Shown one piece after another: positions 16,307 through 26,048 of a stretch of DNA of 64,000 nucleotides. The first letter of the stretch is position 1; each line of letters begins with the position of its first letter. The position numbers were made by a program, and so were the translations under genes. The notes beneath the pieces were generated by a model. It searched no databases and was not told the DNA's origin. It was given only the letters and a program-made list of their open reading frames with translations. Source of the stretch: Pseudescherichia vulneris NBRC 102420 (GTDB lineage Bacteria > Pseudomonadota > Gammaproteobacteria > Enterobacterales > Enterobacteriaceae); contig NZ_BBMZ01000014.1 in NCBI RefSeq assembly GCF_000759795.1, forward strand, positions 1 to 64,000, given 5' to 3'.

Positions 16307-17320
16307 TTAGCGATGCAGCTTGCCGTGATCCTTTAACCACAGGGCGGTGCGCCGGATCCCTTCATCAAGGGTGACCAACGGAACATAGCCCAGCTCGTCG
16401 CGGGCGCGGGTGGTATCGAGCGTGAAGTCAAAGTTCAGCTTCGACACGCCGTAGTGGGTCAGGGCAGGCTCTTTAGCCCGCTTGTCACAGAAGCGCTCCA
16501 TGCTGCGGGCGATGATATCCAGCATCGGATAGGGCACCGAACGGATGCGGCAGTGGATCTCCAGCTCGTCGATCAGCCGCTGCACGATGCTGCGCAGGGT
16601 ACGGCGCTCGCCGTTGGTAATGTTGTAGGCGCGTCCAGAGGGCAGGCCATCACAGCTCTCCTGGCTGGCAAGCCACATCGCATGCACCGCGTTCTCGAAA
16701 TAGGTCATATCCACTAAGGCATCACCGCCGCGCGGCAGCAGCACGCTGCGGTAGTGGTGCATCATCTGCGCCAGCCGGGGAATAAAGACCTTATCATGAG
16801 GGCCAAACAGGCTCTGCGGACGCAGAATAGTAAAGCGCGTGTTGGGGTTGGCCTGGGCAAGGAGCTGGATCACCTCTTCCGCAGCGGCTTTGCTGCGGGC
16901 AAACTCGTTGGCAAACCGCGCCGGGCGAAAGTTCTCGTCGATATCATGGTGGTGATGATAATCGAAATAGAGCGACGGCGAGGAGACGTGGATAAAGTTC
17001 CGCACGCCCCAGGCCACGGCCCACTCACCGAGGCGGCGGGTTGCCCGCACGTTGGCGAGGTCAAATGCTTCCTGCGTGCCCCAGGGTGAGGTAAAGCTGG
17101 AGCAGTGCCAGAGCGTATCAACGCCAGCCAGCATCACCTTTGCCTGTGAGGAGACAAGCTCGGTCAGATCGGCCTGGACGAACTCCGCGCCCATCTTTTG
17201 CAGCAGCTTGCCCATCGCCTCGTTGCGACCGCTTGCTCTGACGCTCACGCCTCTCTGACGCAGATACTCGACCGCGTGGCGGCCTAAACCGCTGGTTGCG
17301 CCGGTGACCAGAACCTTCAT
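16307..17320 (-). CDS. ybjS: NAD(P)-dependent epimerase/dehydratase family protein YbjS
   Basis: 337 aa extended short-chain dehydrogenase. It has an N-terminal Rossmann nucleotide-binding motif [11 protein letters not shown] and [12 protein letters not shown] with the active-site Ser/Tyr region. RSKAAAEEV and the sugar-epimerase/3-beta-HSD-like C-terminal half follow. The substrate is not established. The ATG at 17320 gives [11 protein letters not shown]; the upstream extension to 17383 is not plausible. In K-12 ybjS follows amiD and precedes ybjT; here the adhesin island separates it from amiD and ybjT is missing. Confidence 0.88.
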   Translation of the reverse strand: MKVLVTGATSGLGRHAVEYLRQRGVSVRASGRNEAMGKLLQKMGAEFVQADLTELVSSQAKVMLAGVDTLWHCSSFTSPWGTQEAFDLANVRATRRLGEWAVAWGVRNFIHVSSPSLYFDYHHHHDIDENFRPARFANEFARSKAAAEEVIQLLAQANPNTRFTILRPQSLFGPHDKVFIPRLAQMMHHYRSVLLPRGGDALVDMTYFENAVHAMWLASQESCDGLPSGRAYNITNGERRTLRSIVQRLIDELEIHCRIRSVPYPMLDIIARSMERFCDKRAKEPALTHYGVSKLNFDFTLDTTRARDELGYVPLVTLDEGIRRTALWLKDHGKLHR

Positions 17321-17442
17321 AGCAATCCACTGTGTTGAAAAGAATTTCGTGCGCATTCTTCCGTGAATTACGCCGCTATGCAATGGAAAGATGACAGATA
17401 AAAGCCCACTTTCGGACTTTATCTGTCAAATATTCTATACCC

Positions 17443-18444
17443 TTAACGTTTCAGGAACGCCTGCCAGTGGTTAACCAGCTCTTCCAGCTGGGCACGACTG
17501 ACGTCGAGATGCATAACGAGGCGGGTAATCGGCGAGGCGTTGAGCAGCACGCCGCGCGCCTGCATAAACCCGCCAAGGGCTGCGGCGTTCTCTTCGCCTA
17601 CGCGAACAAACAGCATATTGGTGTCGTGACGCATGACGTCAGCGCCAATCTCCTGCAGCTGCGCCGCCAGCCATGCGGCATTCGCGTGATCCTCTTTCAG
17701 ACGCTCCACGTTGTTCTTCAGCGCAAACAGGCCCGCCGCCGCCAGGAACCCCGCCTGACGCATGCCGCCGCCGGTCATCTTGCGCCAGCGGTTAGCGCGC
17801 TTAATGTACTCGTGGCTGCCTACCAGCAGCGAGCCAACCGGCGTGCCGAGGCCTTTAGAGAGGCAGATGGTAAAGGTATCGCAATACTGGGTAATCTCTT
17901 TTAACGGACAGCCATACTCGACCACTGCGTTAAAGATGCGCGCGCCGTCGACGTGCAGCGCCAGACCCTTCTCCCGGGTAAAGTGCCACGCCTCAGCGAG
18001 GTATTCACGCGGCAGCACCTTGCCGTTGTGGGTGTTCTCTAAGCTCAGCAGGCGGGTACGGGCGAAGTGGATATCGTCCGGCTTGATCTTCGCCGCCACC
18101 TTATCCAGCGGCAGCGAGCCGTCCGGGCTGGCGTCGATGGGCTGAGGTTGAATGCTGCCCAGCACCGCTGCGCCGCCAGCCTCATAGAGATAGTTGTGCG
18201 CCCCCTGACCAACGATATACTCCTCGCCGCGCTCGCAGTGGCTAAGCAGCGCTACCAGGTTGGCCTGGGTGCCGGTAGGCAGAAACAGCGCTGCCTCTTT
18301 GCCCGAAAGCTCGGCAGCGTAGCGCTGTAGCTCATTAACGGTGGGATCGTCACCATACACGTCGTCCCCGACCGGGGCGGCCATCATCGCTTTCATCATG
18401 GCACGGCTCGGTCGGGTCACGGTATCACTACGTAAATCAATCAC
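17443..18444 (-). CDS. ltaE: Low-specificity L-threonine aldolase LtaE
   Basis: PLP enzyme of fold type I, 333 aa, cleaving L-threonine and L-allo-threonine to glycine and acetaldehyde. It starts [13 protein letters not shown], the hallmark of the family. It carries [12 protein letters not shown] and [11 protein letters not shown] (Asp-Gly-Ala-Arg contacting PLP), with the Schiff-base lysine in [12 protein letters not shown]. It sits 38 bases after poxB on the same strand, a conserved poxB-ltaE transcript. Confidence 0.96.
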   Translation of the reverse strand: MIDLRSDTVTRPSRAMMKAMMAAPVGDDVYGDDPTVNELQRYAAELSGKEAALFLPTGTQANLVALLSHCERGEEYIVGQGAHNYLYEAGGAAVLGSIQPQPIDASPDGSLPLDKVAAKIKPDDIHFARTRLLSLENTHNGKVLPREYLAEAWHFTREKGLALHVDGARIFNAVVEYGCPLKEITQYCDTFTICLSKGLGTPVGSLLVGSHEYIKRANRWRKMTGGGMRQAGFLAAAGLFALKNNVERLKEDHANAAWLAAQLQEIGADVMRHDTNMLFVRVGEENAAALGGFMQARGVLLNASPITRLVMHLDVSRAQLEELVNHWQAFLKR

Positions 18445-18482
18445 GGCACTTCCTTATCATCTTCAGGATCGTGCCATCTGTT

Positions 18483-20201
18483 TTACCTGAGCCAGTTGGT
18501 TTTCGCCAGTTCCACGACCTCGTCGCCGCGACCGTTGATAATGGCGCGTAGCATATAGAGGCTGAATCCTTTGGCCTGCTCAAGCTTGATCTGCGGTGGA
18601 ATAGAGAGCTCCTCTTTTGCCACCGTCACGTCCACCAGCACCGGCCCGTCAGTAGCAAACGCACGCTGCAGGGCGCTGTCAACGTCGGCGGACTTCTCGA
18701 CGCGAATACCGGTAATGCCGCAGGCCTCTGCGATGCGGGCGAAGTTGGTCTCATGCAGGTCGGTGCCGTCCGTCAGGTATCCCCCGGCCTTCATCTCCAT
18801 CGCCACAAAGCCCAGCACGCTGTTGTTAAAGACGATGATTTTTACCGGCAGCTTCATCTGTGCCAGCGAGAGAAAATCGCCCATCAGCATGCTGAACCCG
18901 CCGTCGCCGCACATCGCCACCACCTGACGCTCGGGATGCGTCGCCTGTGCCCCCAGCGCCTGCGGCATGGCGTTGGCCATGGAGCCGTGGTTAAAGGAGC
19001 CCAGCAGGCGGCGCTTGCCGTTCATCTTCAGGTAGCGCGCGGCCCATACCGTTGGCGTCCCTACATCGCAGGTGAAGATAGCGTCGTCGTCAGCAAAGTC
19101 GCTGATCCGCTGGGCCAGGTATTGTGGGTGAATGACCTTGCTGCTGGGCTTGGCCAGGTCGTCCAGGCCCTTGCGGGCGTCGCGGTAATCTTCCAGCGCT
19201 TTATCGAGGAAGCGGCGGTCGGTTTTCTCTTCCAGGTGCGGCAGCAGGGCGGCCAGCGTGGCTTTGATATCGCCCACCAGCGCCATGTCGACCTTGCTGT
19301 GCGCGCCAATGCTGGCCGGATTGATATCAATCTGGATAATTTTGGCATCGGTGGGGTAGAAGGCCCGGTAGGGGAACTGGGTGCCGAGCAGTATCACCGT
19401 GTCGGCGTTCATCATGGCATGGAAACCGGATGAGAAGCCGATCAGCCCGGTCATGCCCACGTCGTAAGGGTTGTCGTACTCCACGTGCTCCTTGCCGCGC
19501 ATGGCATGGATAATCGGTGCTTTCAGCTTTTCCGCAAAGGCGAGCAGCTCGTCATGGGCCCCGGCGCAGCCGCTGCCGCACATCAGGGCGATATTGCTGG
19601 AGTAGCGCAGCAGCTGGGCGAGCTTATGCAGCTCCGTTTCGGCAGGGGTGACCACCGGCTGAGGGGCGCTATACCAGTGGCTGCTGGCGCTCTCCGGTGC
19701 GGGCTTCAGCGCCACGTCGCCGGGCAGAACGATCACCGAGACGCCGCGATTAAGGATCGCCTTACGCATGGCGATGGCTAACACCTGCGGGATCTGCTCC
19801 GGGCTGGAGACCAGCTCGCAGTAGTGGCTACACTCGCGGAACAGCTCCTGCGGGTGGGTCTCCTGGAAGTAGCCGCTGCCGATCTCGCTGGAGGGGATAT
19901 GCGCCGCAATCGCCACCACCGGCACATGGTTGCGGTGGCAGTCAAAGAGGCCGTTGATCAGATGCAGGTTGCCTGGCCCGCACGAGCCTGCACACACCGC
20001 CAGCTCGCCCGTTAGCTGCGCTTCTGCCCCAGCGGCAAAGGCGGCAACCTCTTCATGACGGGTCGACATCCATTCGATAGTGCCCATCTTGTTCAGGCTA
20101 TCGCTCAGACCATTCAGTGAATCACCGGTAACGCCCCAGATGCGTTTTACCCCGGCCTGCTCAAGCGTTTTTGCGATATAGGCGGCGACGGTTTGTTTCA
20201 T
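18483..20201 (-). CDS. poxB: Pyruvate dehydrogenase (quinone) / pyruvate oxidase PoxB
   Basis: 572-aa ThDP- and FAD-dependent flavoenzyme that oxidises pyruvate to acetate and CO2, passing electrons to ubiquinone at the inner membrane. The ThDP N-domain has [14 protein letters not shown]. The FAD domain follows in the middle, then the ThDP motif [12 protein letters not shown] with NNS. The C-terminal lipid-binding helix region ends [11 protein letters not shown]. The ATG at 20201 gives the canonical [17 protein letters not shown]; an upstream extension to 20327 would cross a REP element and is rejected. It is usually RpoS-dependent and used in stationary phase. Confidence 0.97.
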   Translation of the reverse strand: MKQTVAAYIAKTLEQAGVKRIWGVTGDSLNGLSDSLNKMGTIEWMSTRHEEVAAFAAGAEAQLTGELAVCAGSCGPGNLHLINGLFDCHRNHVPVVAIAAHIPSSEIGSGYFQETHPQELFRECSHYCELVSSPEQIPQVLAIAMRKAILNRGVSVIVLPGDVALKPAPESASSHWYSAPQPVVTPAETELHKLAQLLRYSSNIALMCGSGCAGAHDELLAFAEKLKAPIIHAMRGKEHVEYDNPYDVGMTGLIGFSSGFHAMMNADTVILLGTQFPYRAFYPTDAKIIQIDINPASIGAHSKVDMALVGDIKATLAALLPHLEEKTDRRFLDKALEDYRDARKGLDDLAKPSSKVIHPQYLAQRISDFADDDAIFTCDVGTPTVWAARYLKMNGKRRLLGSFNHGSMANAMPQALGAQATHPERQVVAMCGDGGFSMLMGDFLSLAQMKLPVKIIVFNNSVLGFVAMEMKAGGYLTDGTDLHETNFARIAEACGITGIRVEKSADVDSALQRAFATDGPVLVDVTVAKEELSIPPQIKLEQAKGFSLYMLRAIINGRGDEVVELAKTNWLR

Positions 20202-20293
20202 CTTCTTCTCATCTCCATTTTGTGATGTTGATAACAAGCTTAGATGAAAAAGTGAAAACGACGCCGGTTGACACGGTGCGAGGTTGCAGAGAG

Positions 20294-20326
20294 TGTAGGC
20301 CCGGCAAGCGTTAGCGCCGCCGGGCA
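20294..20326 (+). repeat. REP element between hcr and poxB
   Basis: GTAGGCCCGGCAAGCGTTAG followed by CGCCGCCGGGCA is a REP-type imperfect palindrome, 3' of hcr and upstream of poxB. Confidence 0.75.
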
Positions 20327-20332
20327 TTTCTC

Positions 20333-21301
20333 TTATGCTAACACCAAGTCACTCTGCGGCTGGCAGGAGCAGGCTAGCACGTAGCCTTCAGCAACCTCGG
20401 CATCGGTCAGCGTCATGGTGCTGGTCACCGAATACTCCCCGGAAACCACCTTCGTTTTACAGCAGCCGCACACGCCCGCCCGGCAGGCCACGTTAACCGG
20501 GACCTTATTGCTCTCCATCGCCTCCAGCAGGGTGGTGCCGACCGGCGCGTAGAACTCCCGCGCCAATTGCAGGGCGCTGATCTTCAGCCCACTGCTGGCC
20601 GCTTCCGCCACCGGGACAAAGAACTGCTCTTTGTAGAAGCGCGTTACGCCCAGCGACTTCACCGTGCTTTCCACCCACGCCATGTAGGGGGCAGGGCCGC
20701 AGGTCATCACCGTACGCGAGGCGAGATCCGGCACGCGCTGGAGCAGCTCGGCGGTCAATCGACCGGGAATAAACCCCAAGGTGGCGTCATGCTCTGCCAG
20801 CAGGGTAACCGGATAGTCACGCCACTCGTCGGCGAAGATGACATCCTGCGGTGAGCGCACGCTGAAGATAGTCTGCACGTCAGCCTGCGGGCGGTGTTTC
20901 GCCAGCCAGCGGCGCATCGACATAATCGGCGTAACGCCGCAGCCTGCCGCCAGCAGCAGCACCCGGTCGCCAGGCTTATCGTCACAGGTAAACTCACCCT
21001 GGGCGTCAGAGAGCCAGATATAGTCCCCGCGCTTCACCTCCCGCGTCAGCCACTGTGAGCCTACTCCGTCGTCAAGCCGGCGAACGGTCAGCGTAATGTA
21101 CTCGCTCACCCCCGGCGTGGAGGAGAGCGTATAGGCGCGCAGAGTATCGGCGGCGTTGCCGATGCTGACCAGCGCATACTGTCCGGCACGGTACGGATAG
21201 TAGTCGTGGCACAGCAGGGAGAGCGTCCAGACATCCGGCGTCTCCTGATGGATGTGGTGAACCTGCATCCGCCACGGACACTGTGAGGTTGGCATCGTCA
21301 T
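20333..21301 (-). CDS. hcr: NADH oxidoreductase Hcr
   Basis: Cytoplasmic flavo-iron-sulfur reductase of 322 aa that passes electrons from NADH to Hcp. It has an N-terminal ferredoxin-reductase domain ([40 protein letters not shown]) and a C-terminal plant-type 2Fe-2S ferredoxin domain ([12 protein letters not shown], later Cys in VLACSCQP). Start codons at 21304, 21301 and 21295 are in frame. The GGAGG nearby fits 21301 best, giving [10 protein letters not shown]. It begins 10 bases after hcp, and its ribosome site overlaps the hcp stop region, so hcp-hcr is an operon. Confidence 0.96.
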   Translation of the reverse strand: MTMPTSQCPWRMQVHHIHQETPDVWTLSLLCHDYYPYRAGQYALVSIGNAADTLRAYTLSSTPGVSEYITLTVRRLDDGVGSQWLTREVKRGDYIWLSDAQGEFTCDDKPGDRVLLLAAGCGVTPIMSMRRWLAKHRPQADVQTIFSVRSPQDVIFADEWRDYPVTLLAEHDATLGFIPGRLTAELLQRVPDLASRTVMTCGPAPYMAWVESTVKSLGVTRFYKEQFFVPVAEAASSGLKISALQLAREFYAPVGTTLLEAMESNKVPVNVACRAGVCGCCKTKVVSGEYSVTSTMTLTDAEVAEGYVLACSCQPQSDLVLA

Positions 21302-21311
21302 CATCTCCTCC

Positions 21312-22964
21312 TTACGCGCTCAGCAGCTGCTGCATATCTTGTTCAACGGTGGTGACCGAACGCAGGCCAAACTTCTCGTTCAGCACCGCCAGCAGATCCG
21401 GGGTCAGGAAGCCCGGTGCGGTTGGGCCAGTCACGATATTGGTGACGCCCAGCGAGAGCAGGGTCAACAGGATGACAATCGCTTTCTGCTCGAACCACGA
21501 GAGCACCAGCGACAGAGGCAGGTCGTTGACGCCGCAGCCCAGCTTCTCTGCCAGGGTGACTGCCAGAATAATCGCCGAGTAGGCGTCGTTGCACTGACCG
21601 GCATCCACCAGGCGCGGCAGCCCTTCGATATTGCCAAAGTCGAGCTTGTTAAAGCGGTACTTGCCGCAGGCCAGGGTGAGGATCAGGCAGTCTTCCGGCA
21701 CGCTGGTGGCGAAGTCGGTAAAGTAGCTACGCTCTCCGCGCGCGCCATCGCAGCCGCCCACCAGGAAGATATGACGCAGCTTCTCCCGGCTCACCAGGTC
21801 GATCAGCGTATCGGCCGCGCCAAGCAGGGTCTGACGGCCAAAGCCGACGGTGATCAGGTGTTCAATTTCGCTGTAGGGGAAGCCCGCCATCTGCTGGGCT
21901 TGGGCGATCACCGGCGCAAAATCATCGCCTTCGAGGTGGCTAACGCCCGGCCAGCCGACGATGCTGCGGGTCCAGATACGATCGTCATAGGCACCCGGAG
22001 TCGGGTCAATGATACAGTTGGAGGTCATCACGATCGGGCCAGGGAAGCGGGCAAACTCCACCTGCTGGTTCTGCCAGCCGCTGCCGTAGTTGCCCACCAG
22101 ATGTTTGTACTTACGCAGCTCCGGATAGCCGTGCGCTGGCAGCATTTCGCCGTGGGTATAGACGTTCACGCCCGTGCCCTCGGTCTGCTGCAGCAGGTTG
22201 TGCAGATCCTTCAGATCGTGGCCAGAGATGAGAATGCATTTCCCGGCGACCGCCTTGACGTTAACCTGGGTCGGGGTCGGATGGCCGTAGGCGCTGGTCT
22301 CCCCGGCGTCGAGGATGCTCATCACCTTGAAGTTCATCTGCCCGATCTCCATTGCACACTCCAGCAGGGCATTCATATCCGCTGGCCAGGTGCCTAGCCA
22401 CGCCATGATTTTATGATACTGGGCGTAGATGGCGTTGTCGTACTGGCCGAGCACGTGGGCATGCTCCATGTAGGCCGCCGCACCTTTCAGGCCGTAGAGG
22501 CAGAGCAGGCGCAGGCCAAGAATATTGTCGCCGATCTCGGCTTTGTCTTTGTTCGGAGTAAAGACCGCAGCCTGGCGCTGAAGATCGCCCAGGTCGTCGC
22601 TGACCAGCTGTAATCCCGCCATCGGGTTATCCACGGAGGCGGTCGGATCGATGCTCAGGCACAGCGCCTTCAGCGCCTCGCGTTTGGCGATGGCTTCCTG
22701 GGCATAACCGACGATGCGCGGTGAATCAAAGTTCACGTTGGTGAGGGTAGAGAAGAAGGCGCGCGGGGCGAAGCTATCGATCTCATGATCGATCACATCG
22801 TAGTCGCGGGCTTTAAGCGCCCAGGCGGACAAGCCTTGCAGCGCTGCGATCAAGAGATCCTGTAGGTCAGAGGTCTCTGCGGTCTTACCGCACATACCCT
22901 GCGCATAGGAGCAGCCGTTGCCAGCCGGGGTACGGATAGTTTGTTCACATTGCACACAAAACAT
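21312..22964 (-). CDS. hcp: Hydroxylamine reductase / hybrid cluster protein Hcp
   Basis: 550 aa enzyme with a hybrid Fe-S-O cluster; it reduces nitric oxide and hydroxylamine and also acts in protein S-nitrosylation. The N-terminal cysteines of MFCVQCEQT and [12 protein letters not shown] (Cys3, 6, 18, 25 region) are the 4Fe-4S/2Fe-2S ligands. Hybrid-cluster ligands lie in the C-terminal half ([34 protein letters not shown]). The ATG at 22964 matches the family N-terminus; an upstream in-frame start at 22997 lies inside the NsrR-like site and is rejected. It is first in the hcp-hcr operon. Confidence 0.97.
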   Translation of the reverse strand: MFCVQCEQTIRTPAGNGCSYAQGMCGKTAETSDLQDLLIAALQGLSAWALKARDYDVIDHEIDSFAPRAFFSTLTNVNFDSPRIVGYAQEAIAKREALKALCLSIDPTASVDNPMAGLQLVSDDLGDLQRQAAVFTPNKDKAEIGDNILGLRLLCLYGLKGAAAYMEHAHVLGQYDNAIYAQYHKIMAWLGTWPADMNALLECAMEIGQMNFKVMSILDAGETSAYGHPTPTQVNVKAVAGKCILISGHDLKDLHNLLQQTEGTGVNVYTHGEMLPAHGYPELRKYKHLVGNYGSGWQNQQVEFARFPGPIVMTSNCIIDPTPGAYDDRIWTRSIVGWPGVSHLEGDDFAPVIAQAQQMAGFPYSEIEHLITVGFGRQTLLGAADTLIDLVSREKLRHIFLVGGCDGARGERSYFTDFATSVPEDCLILTLACGKYRFNKLDFGNIEGLPRLVDAGQCNDAYSAIILAVTLAEKLGCGVNDLPLSLVLSWFEQKAIVILLTLLSLGVTNIVTGPTAPGFLTPDLLAVLNEKFGLRSVTTVEQDMQQLLSA

Positions 22965-22977
22965 AGTCACACCTTTA

Positions 22978-23000
22978 AAGTTATATTTTAAATACATGTT
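22978..23000 (-). promoter_or_regulatory. NsrR operator of hcp-hcr
   Basis: On the minus strand AACATGTATTT-A-AAATATAACTT is an 11-1-11 inverted repeat close to the NsrR consensus AAGATGYATTT-N-AAATRCATCTT. It lies 14 bases upstream of the hcp ATG, overlapping the expected transcription start. Nitric-oxide relief of NsrR repression of hcp is established in E. coli. Confidence 0.8.
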
Positions 23001-23058
23001 TAAGATTATGCCCCGGCGAAAGGCGGTGAAAGCGATATTTATGCTATTTGCAGGGAGA

Positions 23059-23072
23059 TTGATTTAGCGCAA
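23059..23072 (-). promoter_or_regulatory. FNR site of hcp-hcr
   Basis: TTGAT-TTAG-CGCAA matches FNR half-sites (TTGAT N4 ATCAA) at 8 of 10 positions, centred about 100 bases upstream of the hcp ATG. hcp is FNR-activated in E. coli from an unusually distant site, and the distance here agrees. Confidence 0.65.
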
Positions 23073-23089
23073 TTTTGCTGAGGGGCGGC

Positions 23090-23105
23090 TAACCCTAAAG
23101 GGGTA
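23090..23105 (-). promoter_or_regulatory. Candidate NarL/NarP 7-2-7 site
   Basis: TAACCCT-AA-AGGGGTA is an inverted pair of NarL-type heptamers. One (TACCCCT) is a full consensus match and the other is off by one base. It lies immediately upstream of the FNR site. Nitrate/nitrite induction of hcp through NarL/P is known in E. coli. Confidence 0.5.
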
Positions 23106-23177
23106 GTAAGAGGAATAATATCGTTAAGCATCCCGCAAATTTATGTAATTATTAAAAATCACTCTGTGGGAGGCGAA

Positions 23178-24836
23178 ATGCGACTTGAGCGGGTAGAGAT
23201 TGTAGGGTTTCGCGGCATCAATCGTTTGTCGCTGATGCTGGAGCACAATAACGTTCTGATAGGGGAAAACGCGTGGGGGAAATCGAGCCTGCTGGACGCG
23301 CTCACGCTTCTGCTTTCACCGGAAACGGATCTGTATACCTTTACCCGCAACGACTTCTGGTTTCCTCCTGGTGATGTTCAGGGTCGCGAGCGCCACCTGC
23401 ATATTATTCTGACCTTTTGTGAAGCCGAGCCGGGTAACTATCGCGCCCGTCGCTATCGCCCGTTGGCTAACTGTATGGCTGAGGGAGCGGATGGCTATCG
23501 GCGTATTTTCTACCGCCTCGAAGCAGAGCAGACCCATGAGGGCCATGTCACCACCCGACGCAGCTTTCTTGATGCTGAGGGCCAGACGCTGGCGCTGACG
23601 GAAGCCGATGACTTGGCACGGCATCTGGTCCGGCTGATGCCGGTTCTGCGCCTGCGCGATGCCCGTTTTATGCGCCGTATTCGCAACGGTAGCGTGCCGG
23701 ATCTGCCGGAGGTAGATATTACCGCCCGTCAGCTCGACGTGCTGGCTCATGAGCTGGTCTCGCGCCCGCAGAACCTCAGCGACGGACAGATCCGCCAGGG
23801 GCTATCGGCGATGGTGCAGCTGCTGGAGCACTATTTTGCCGAGCAGGGCACCGGTGAATCGCGCCAGCGTCTGATGCGCCGCCGCTCCCACGATGAGCAG
23901 CGCAGCTGGCGCTATCTCGATATCATCAACCGGATGATCGACCGGCCCGGCGGCCGCAGCCATCGGGTGATCCTACTGGGTCTGTTCGCCACCCTGTTAA
24001 AAGCCAAGGGGACCGTGCAGCTGGACAGGGACGCGCGCCCGCTGCTGCTGATTGAGGATCCCGAGACGCGCCTGCACCCGATTATGCTCTCGGTGGCCTG
24101 GCACCTGCTCAACCTGCTGCCGCTCCAGCGCATCACCACCACTAACTCCGGGGAGCTGCTCTCCCTGACGCCCGTCGAGCATCTCTGCCGGCTGGTGCGC
24201 GAGGCCTCTCGGGTCGCTGCCTGGCGGCTGGGGCCGGGCGGGCTAAGCGCGGAGGATGGCCGCCGTATCGCCTTTCATATTCGTGCCAACCGTCCCTCGT
24301 CGCTCTTTGCCCGCTGCTGGCTGCTGGTGGAGGGGGAGACCGAGACCTGGACCATCAGCGAGCTGGCCCGCCAGTGCGGACACCACTTCGATGCTGAAGG
24401 GATTAAGGTGATTGAGTTTGCTCAGTCCGGCCTTAAGCCGCTGGTTAAGTTTGCCCGCCGGATGGGCATCGCGTGGCATGTGCTGGTCGACGGCGATGAG
24501 GCGGGGAAAAAATACGCCGCCACGGTGCGCAGCCTGCTCGATAATGACAAGGCCCAGGAGCGGGAGCATTTAACGGTGCTGCCCGCCCTTGATATGGAGC
24601 ATTTTATGTATCGCCAGGGCTTTGCCGACGTCTACCACCGCGTGGCCGAGCTGCCGGAGGGGATCCGCATGAACGAGCGGCGAGTGATCATCAAGGCGAT
24701 CCACCGCGCCTCGAAGCCGGATTTAGCCATCGAGGTCGCGCTGGAGGCGGGGCGGCGCGGCGTTGAGGCGGTGCCGCCGCTGCTGCGCAGCATGTTCTCC
24801 CGCGTACTGTGGCTGGCGCGAGGGCGGGCAGACTAA
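23178..24836 (+). CDS. ybjD: OLD-family ATP-dependent endonuclease-like protein YbjD
   Basis: 552 aa in two parts. The N-terminal AAA ATPase of the OLD/SMC type has Walker A GENAWGKSS near residue 32 and Walker B-type LLLIEDPETRLHP near residue 290. The C-terminal TOPRIM-like nuclease region has LVEGETETW and VLVDGDEAGKKY, whose acidic residues would bind metal. OLD proteins are DNA nucleases; the cellular role of YbjD is not established. The start at 23178 follows GGGAGG and gives MRLERVEIVGFRG, preferred over GTG 23166. K-12 has lysO and aqpZ before it and ybjX after it; both gaps are short here. Confidence 0.9.
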   Translation: MRLERVEIVGFRGINRLSLMLEHNNVLIGENAWGKSSLLDALTLLLSPETDLYTFTRNDFWFPPGDVQGRERHLHIILTFCEAEPGNYRARRYRPLANCMAEGADGYRRIFYRLEAEQTHEGHVTTRRSFLDAEGQTLALTEADDLARHLVRLMPVLRLRDARFMRRIRNGSVPDLPEVDITARQLDVLAHELVSRPQNLSDGQIRQGLSAMVQLLEHYFAEQGTGESRQRLMRRRSHDEQRSWRYLDIINRMIDRPGGRSHRVILLGLFATLLKAKGTVQLDRDARPLLLIEDPETRLHPIMLSVAWHLLNLLPLQRITTTNSGELLSLTPVEHLCRLVREASRVAAWRLGPGGLSAEDGRRIAFHIRANRPSSLFARCWLLVEGETETWTISELARQCGHHFDAEGIKVIEFAQSGLKPLVKFARRMGIAWHVLVDGDEAGKKYAATVRSLLDNDKAQEREHLTVLPALDMEHFMYRQGFADVYHRVAELPEGIRMNERRVIIKAIHRASKPDLAIEVALEAGRRGVEAVPPLLRSMFSRVLWLARGRAD

Positions 24837-24932
24837 CCTTGAAACGTTAAGGCAAAAAAAGAGAGGGTTTCAGCGGCAGGCGGTTCATATAGAATTGTTT
24901 CAGTGTAGCCAGGTTAACTATCCGGAATTTTT

Positions 24933-26048
24933 ATGAATCTTAAGGGAAAACGCAGGAAGATTTACGTCGTGCTGGCGCTGCTCCTGCTGATCGTCGCCAT
25001 CTGGGGATGGCAGAAGCTCAATGCGCCGATCGCGCAGTACCAGACGCTGATAGTCCGGCCTGGGGAGCTTCAGCAGAGCGTGCTGGCGACAGGCAAGCTG
25101 GATGCGTTGCGCAAGGTAGACGTAGGTGCCCAGGTAAGCGGACAGCTAAAAACCCTGTCGGTTAACATCGGCGACAAGGTGAAAAAGGATCAGCTGCTGG
25201 GGGTGATCGATCCCGAGCAGGCGCAGAACCAGATCCGTGAAGTGGAGGCGACGCTGATGGAGCTGCGCGCCCAGCGTCGTCAGGCGGAGGCGGAGAAGAA
25301 GCTGGCGGCAGTCACGCTCTCCCGTCAGCAGCAGTTGGCGAAGACCCAGGCGGTATCTCGCCAGGATCTCGACAGCGCCGCCACCGAGCTGGCGGTAAAA
25401 GAGGCGCAGACCGGCACCATCGAGGCGCAGATCAAGCGTAACCAGGCCACTCTCGACACGGCAAAAACTAACCTCGACTACACGCGGATTATCGCCCCGA
25501 TGGCGGGCGAAGTGACGCAGATTACCACCCTGCAAGGCCAGACGGTGATCGCTGCCCAGCAGGCACCGAACATTCTTACCCTGGCGGATATGAGCACCAT
25601 GCTGGTCAAAGCCCAGGTGTCAGAAGCGGACGTTATTCACCTTAAGCCGGGACAGAAGGCGTGGTTTACCGTGCTGGGGGATCCGCTGACGCGCTACGAA
25701 GGGGTGCTGAAGGATATTCTGCCGACGCCGGAGAAGGTCAACGACGCCATCTTCTACTATGCGCGTTTTGAGGTGCCAAACCCGCAGGGGGTGCTGCGCC
25801 TGGAGATGACCGCTCAGGTGCATATTCAGCTCTCGACGGTGAAAAACGTGCTGACCATTCCGCTGGCGGCGCTGGGTGAACCCATTGGCGATAACCGTTA
25901 CAAGGTCACGCTGCTGCGCAACGGTGAAACCCGCGAGCGGGAGGTGACGCTCGGGGCGCGTAACGACACCGATGCGGAAGTGGTGAAAGGCCTGGAGGAG
26001 GGCGATGAGGTCGTCATCGGCCAGGACAACGCCGGAGCCGCACCATGA
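24933..26048 (+). CDS. macA: Macrolide efflux periplasmic adaptor MacA
   Basis: 371 aa membrane-fusion protein linking the MacB ABC transporter to TolC. It has one N-terminal transmembrane helix ([16 protein letters not shown]) that anchors it in the inner membrane. A split lipoyl domain ([23 protein letters not shown]), a long alpha-hairpin coiled coil (~95-170, rich in Gln/Glu/Ala) and a C-terminal beta-barrel/membrane-proximal domain follow. Its stop overlaps the macB start (ATGA), so the pair is coupled. Substrates in E. coli include macrolides and heat-stable enterotoxin. Confidence 0.97.
   Translation: MNLKGKRRKIYVVLALLLLIVAIWGWQKLNAPIAQYQTLIVRPGELQQSVLATGKLDALRKVDVGAQVSGQLKTLSVNIGDKVKKDQLLGVIDPEQAQNQIREVEATLMELRAQRRQAEAEKKLAAVTLSRQQQLAKTQAVSRQDLDSAATELAVKEAQTGTIEAQIKRNQATLDTAKTNLDYTRIIAPMAGEVTQITTLQGQTVIAAQQAPNILTLADMSTMLVKAQVSEADVIHLKPGQKAWFTVLGDPLTRYEGVLKDILPTPEKVNDAIFYYARFEVPNPQGVLRLEMTAQVHIQLSTVKNVLTIPLAALGEPIGDNRYKVTLLRNGETREREVTLGARNDTDAEVVKGLEEGDEVVIGQDNAGAAP

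Noticed and set aside
20202-20327. N-terminal extension of poxB to 20327
   Set aside because: It runs through a REP element and gives no homology; the ATG at 20201 gives the standard N-terminus and length.
23178-24836. ybjD as part of a Gabija-like or OLD defence system
   Set aside because: Although OLD-type, there is no adjacent UvrD-like helicase or reverse transcriptase. It is a conserved core gene at its usual chromosomal position.
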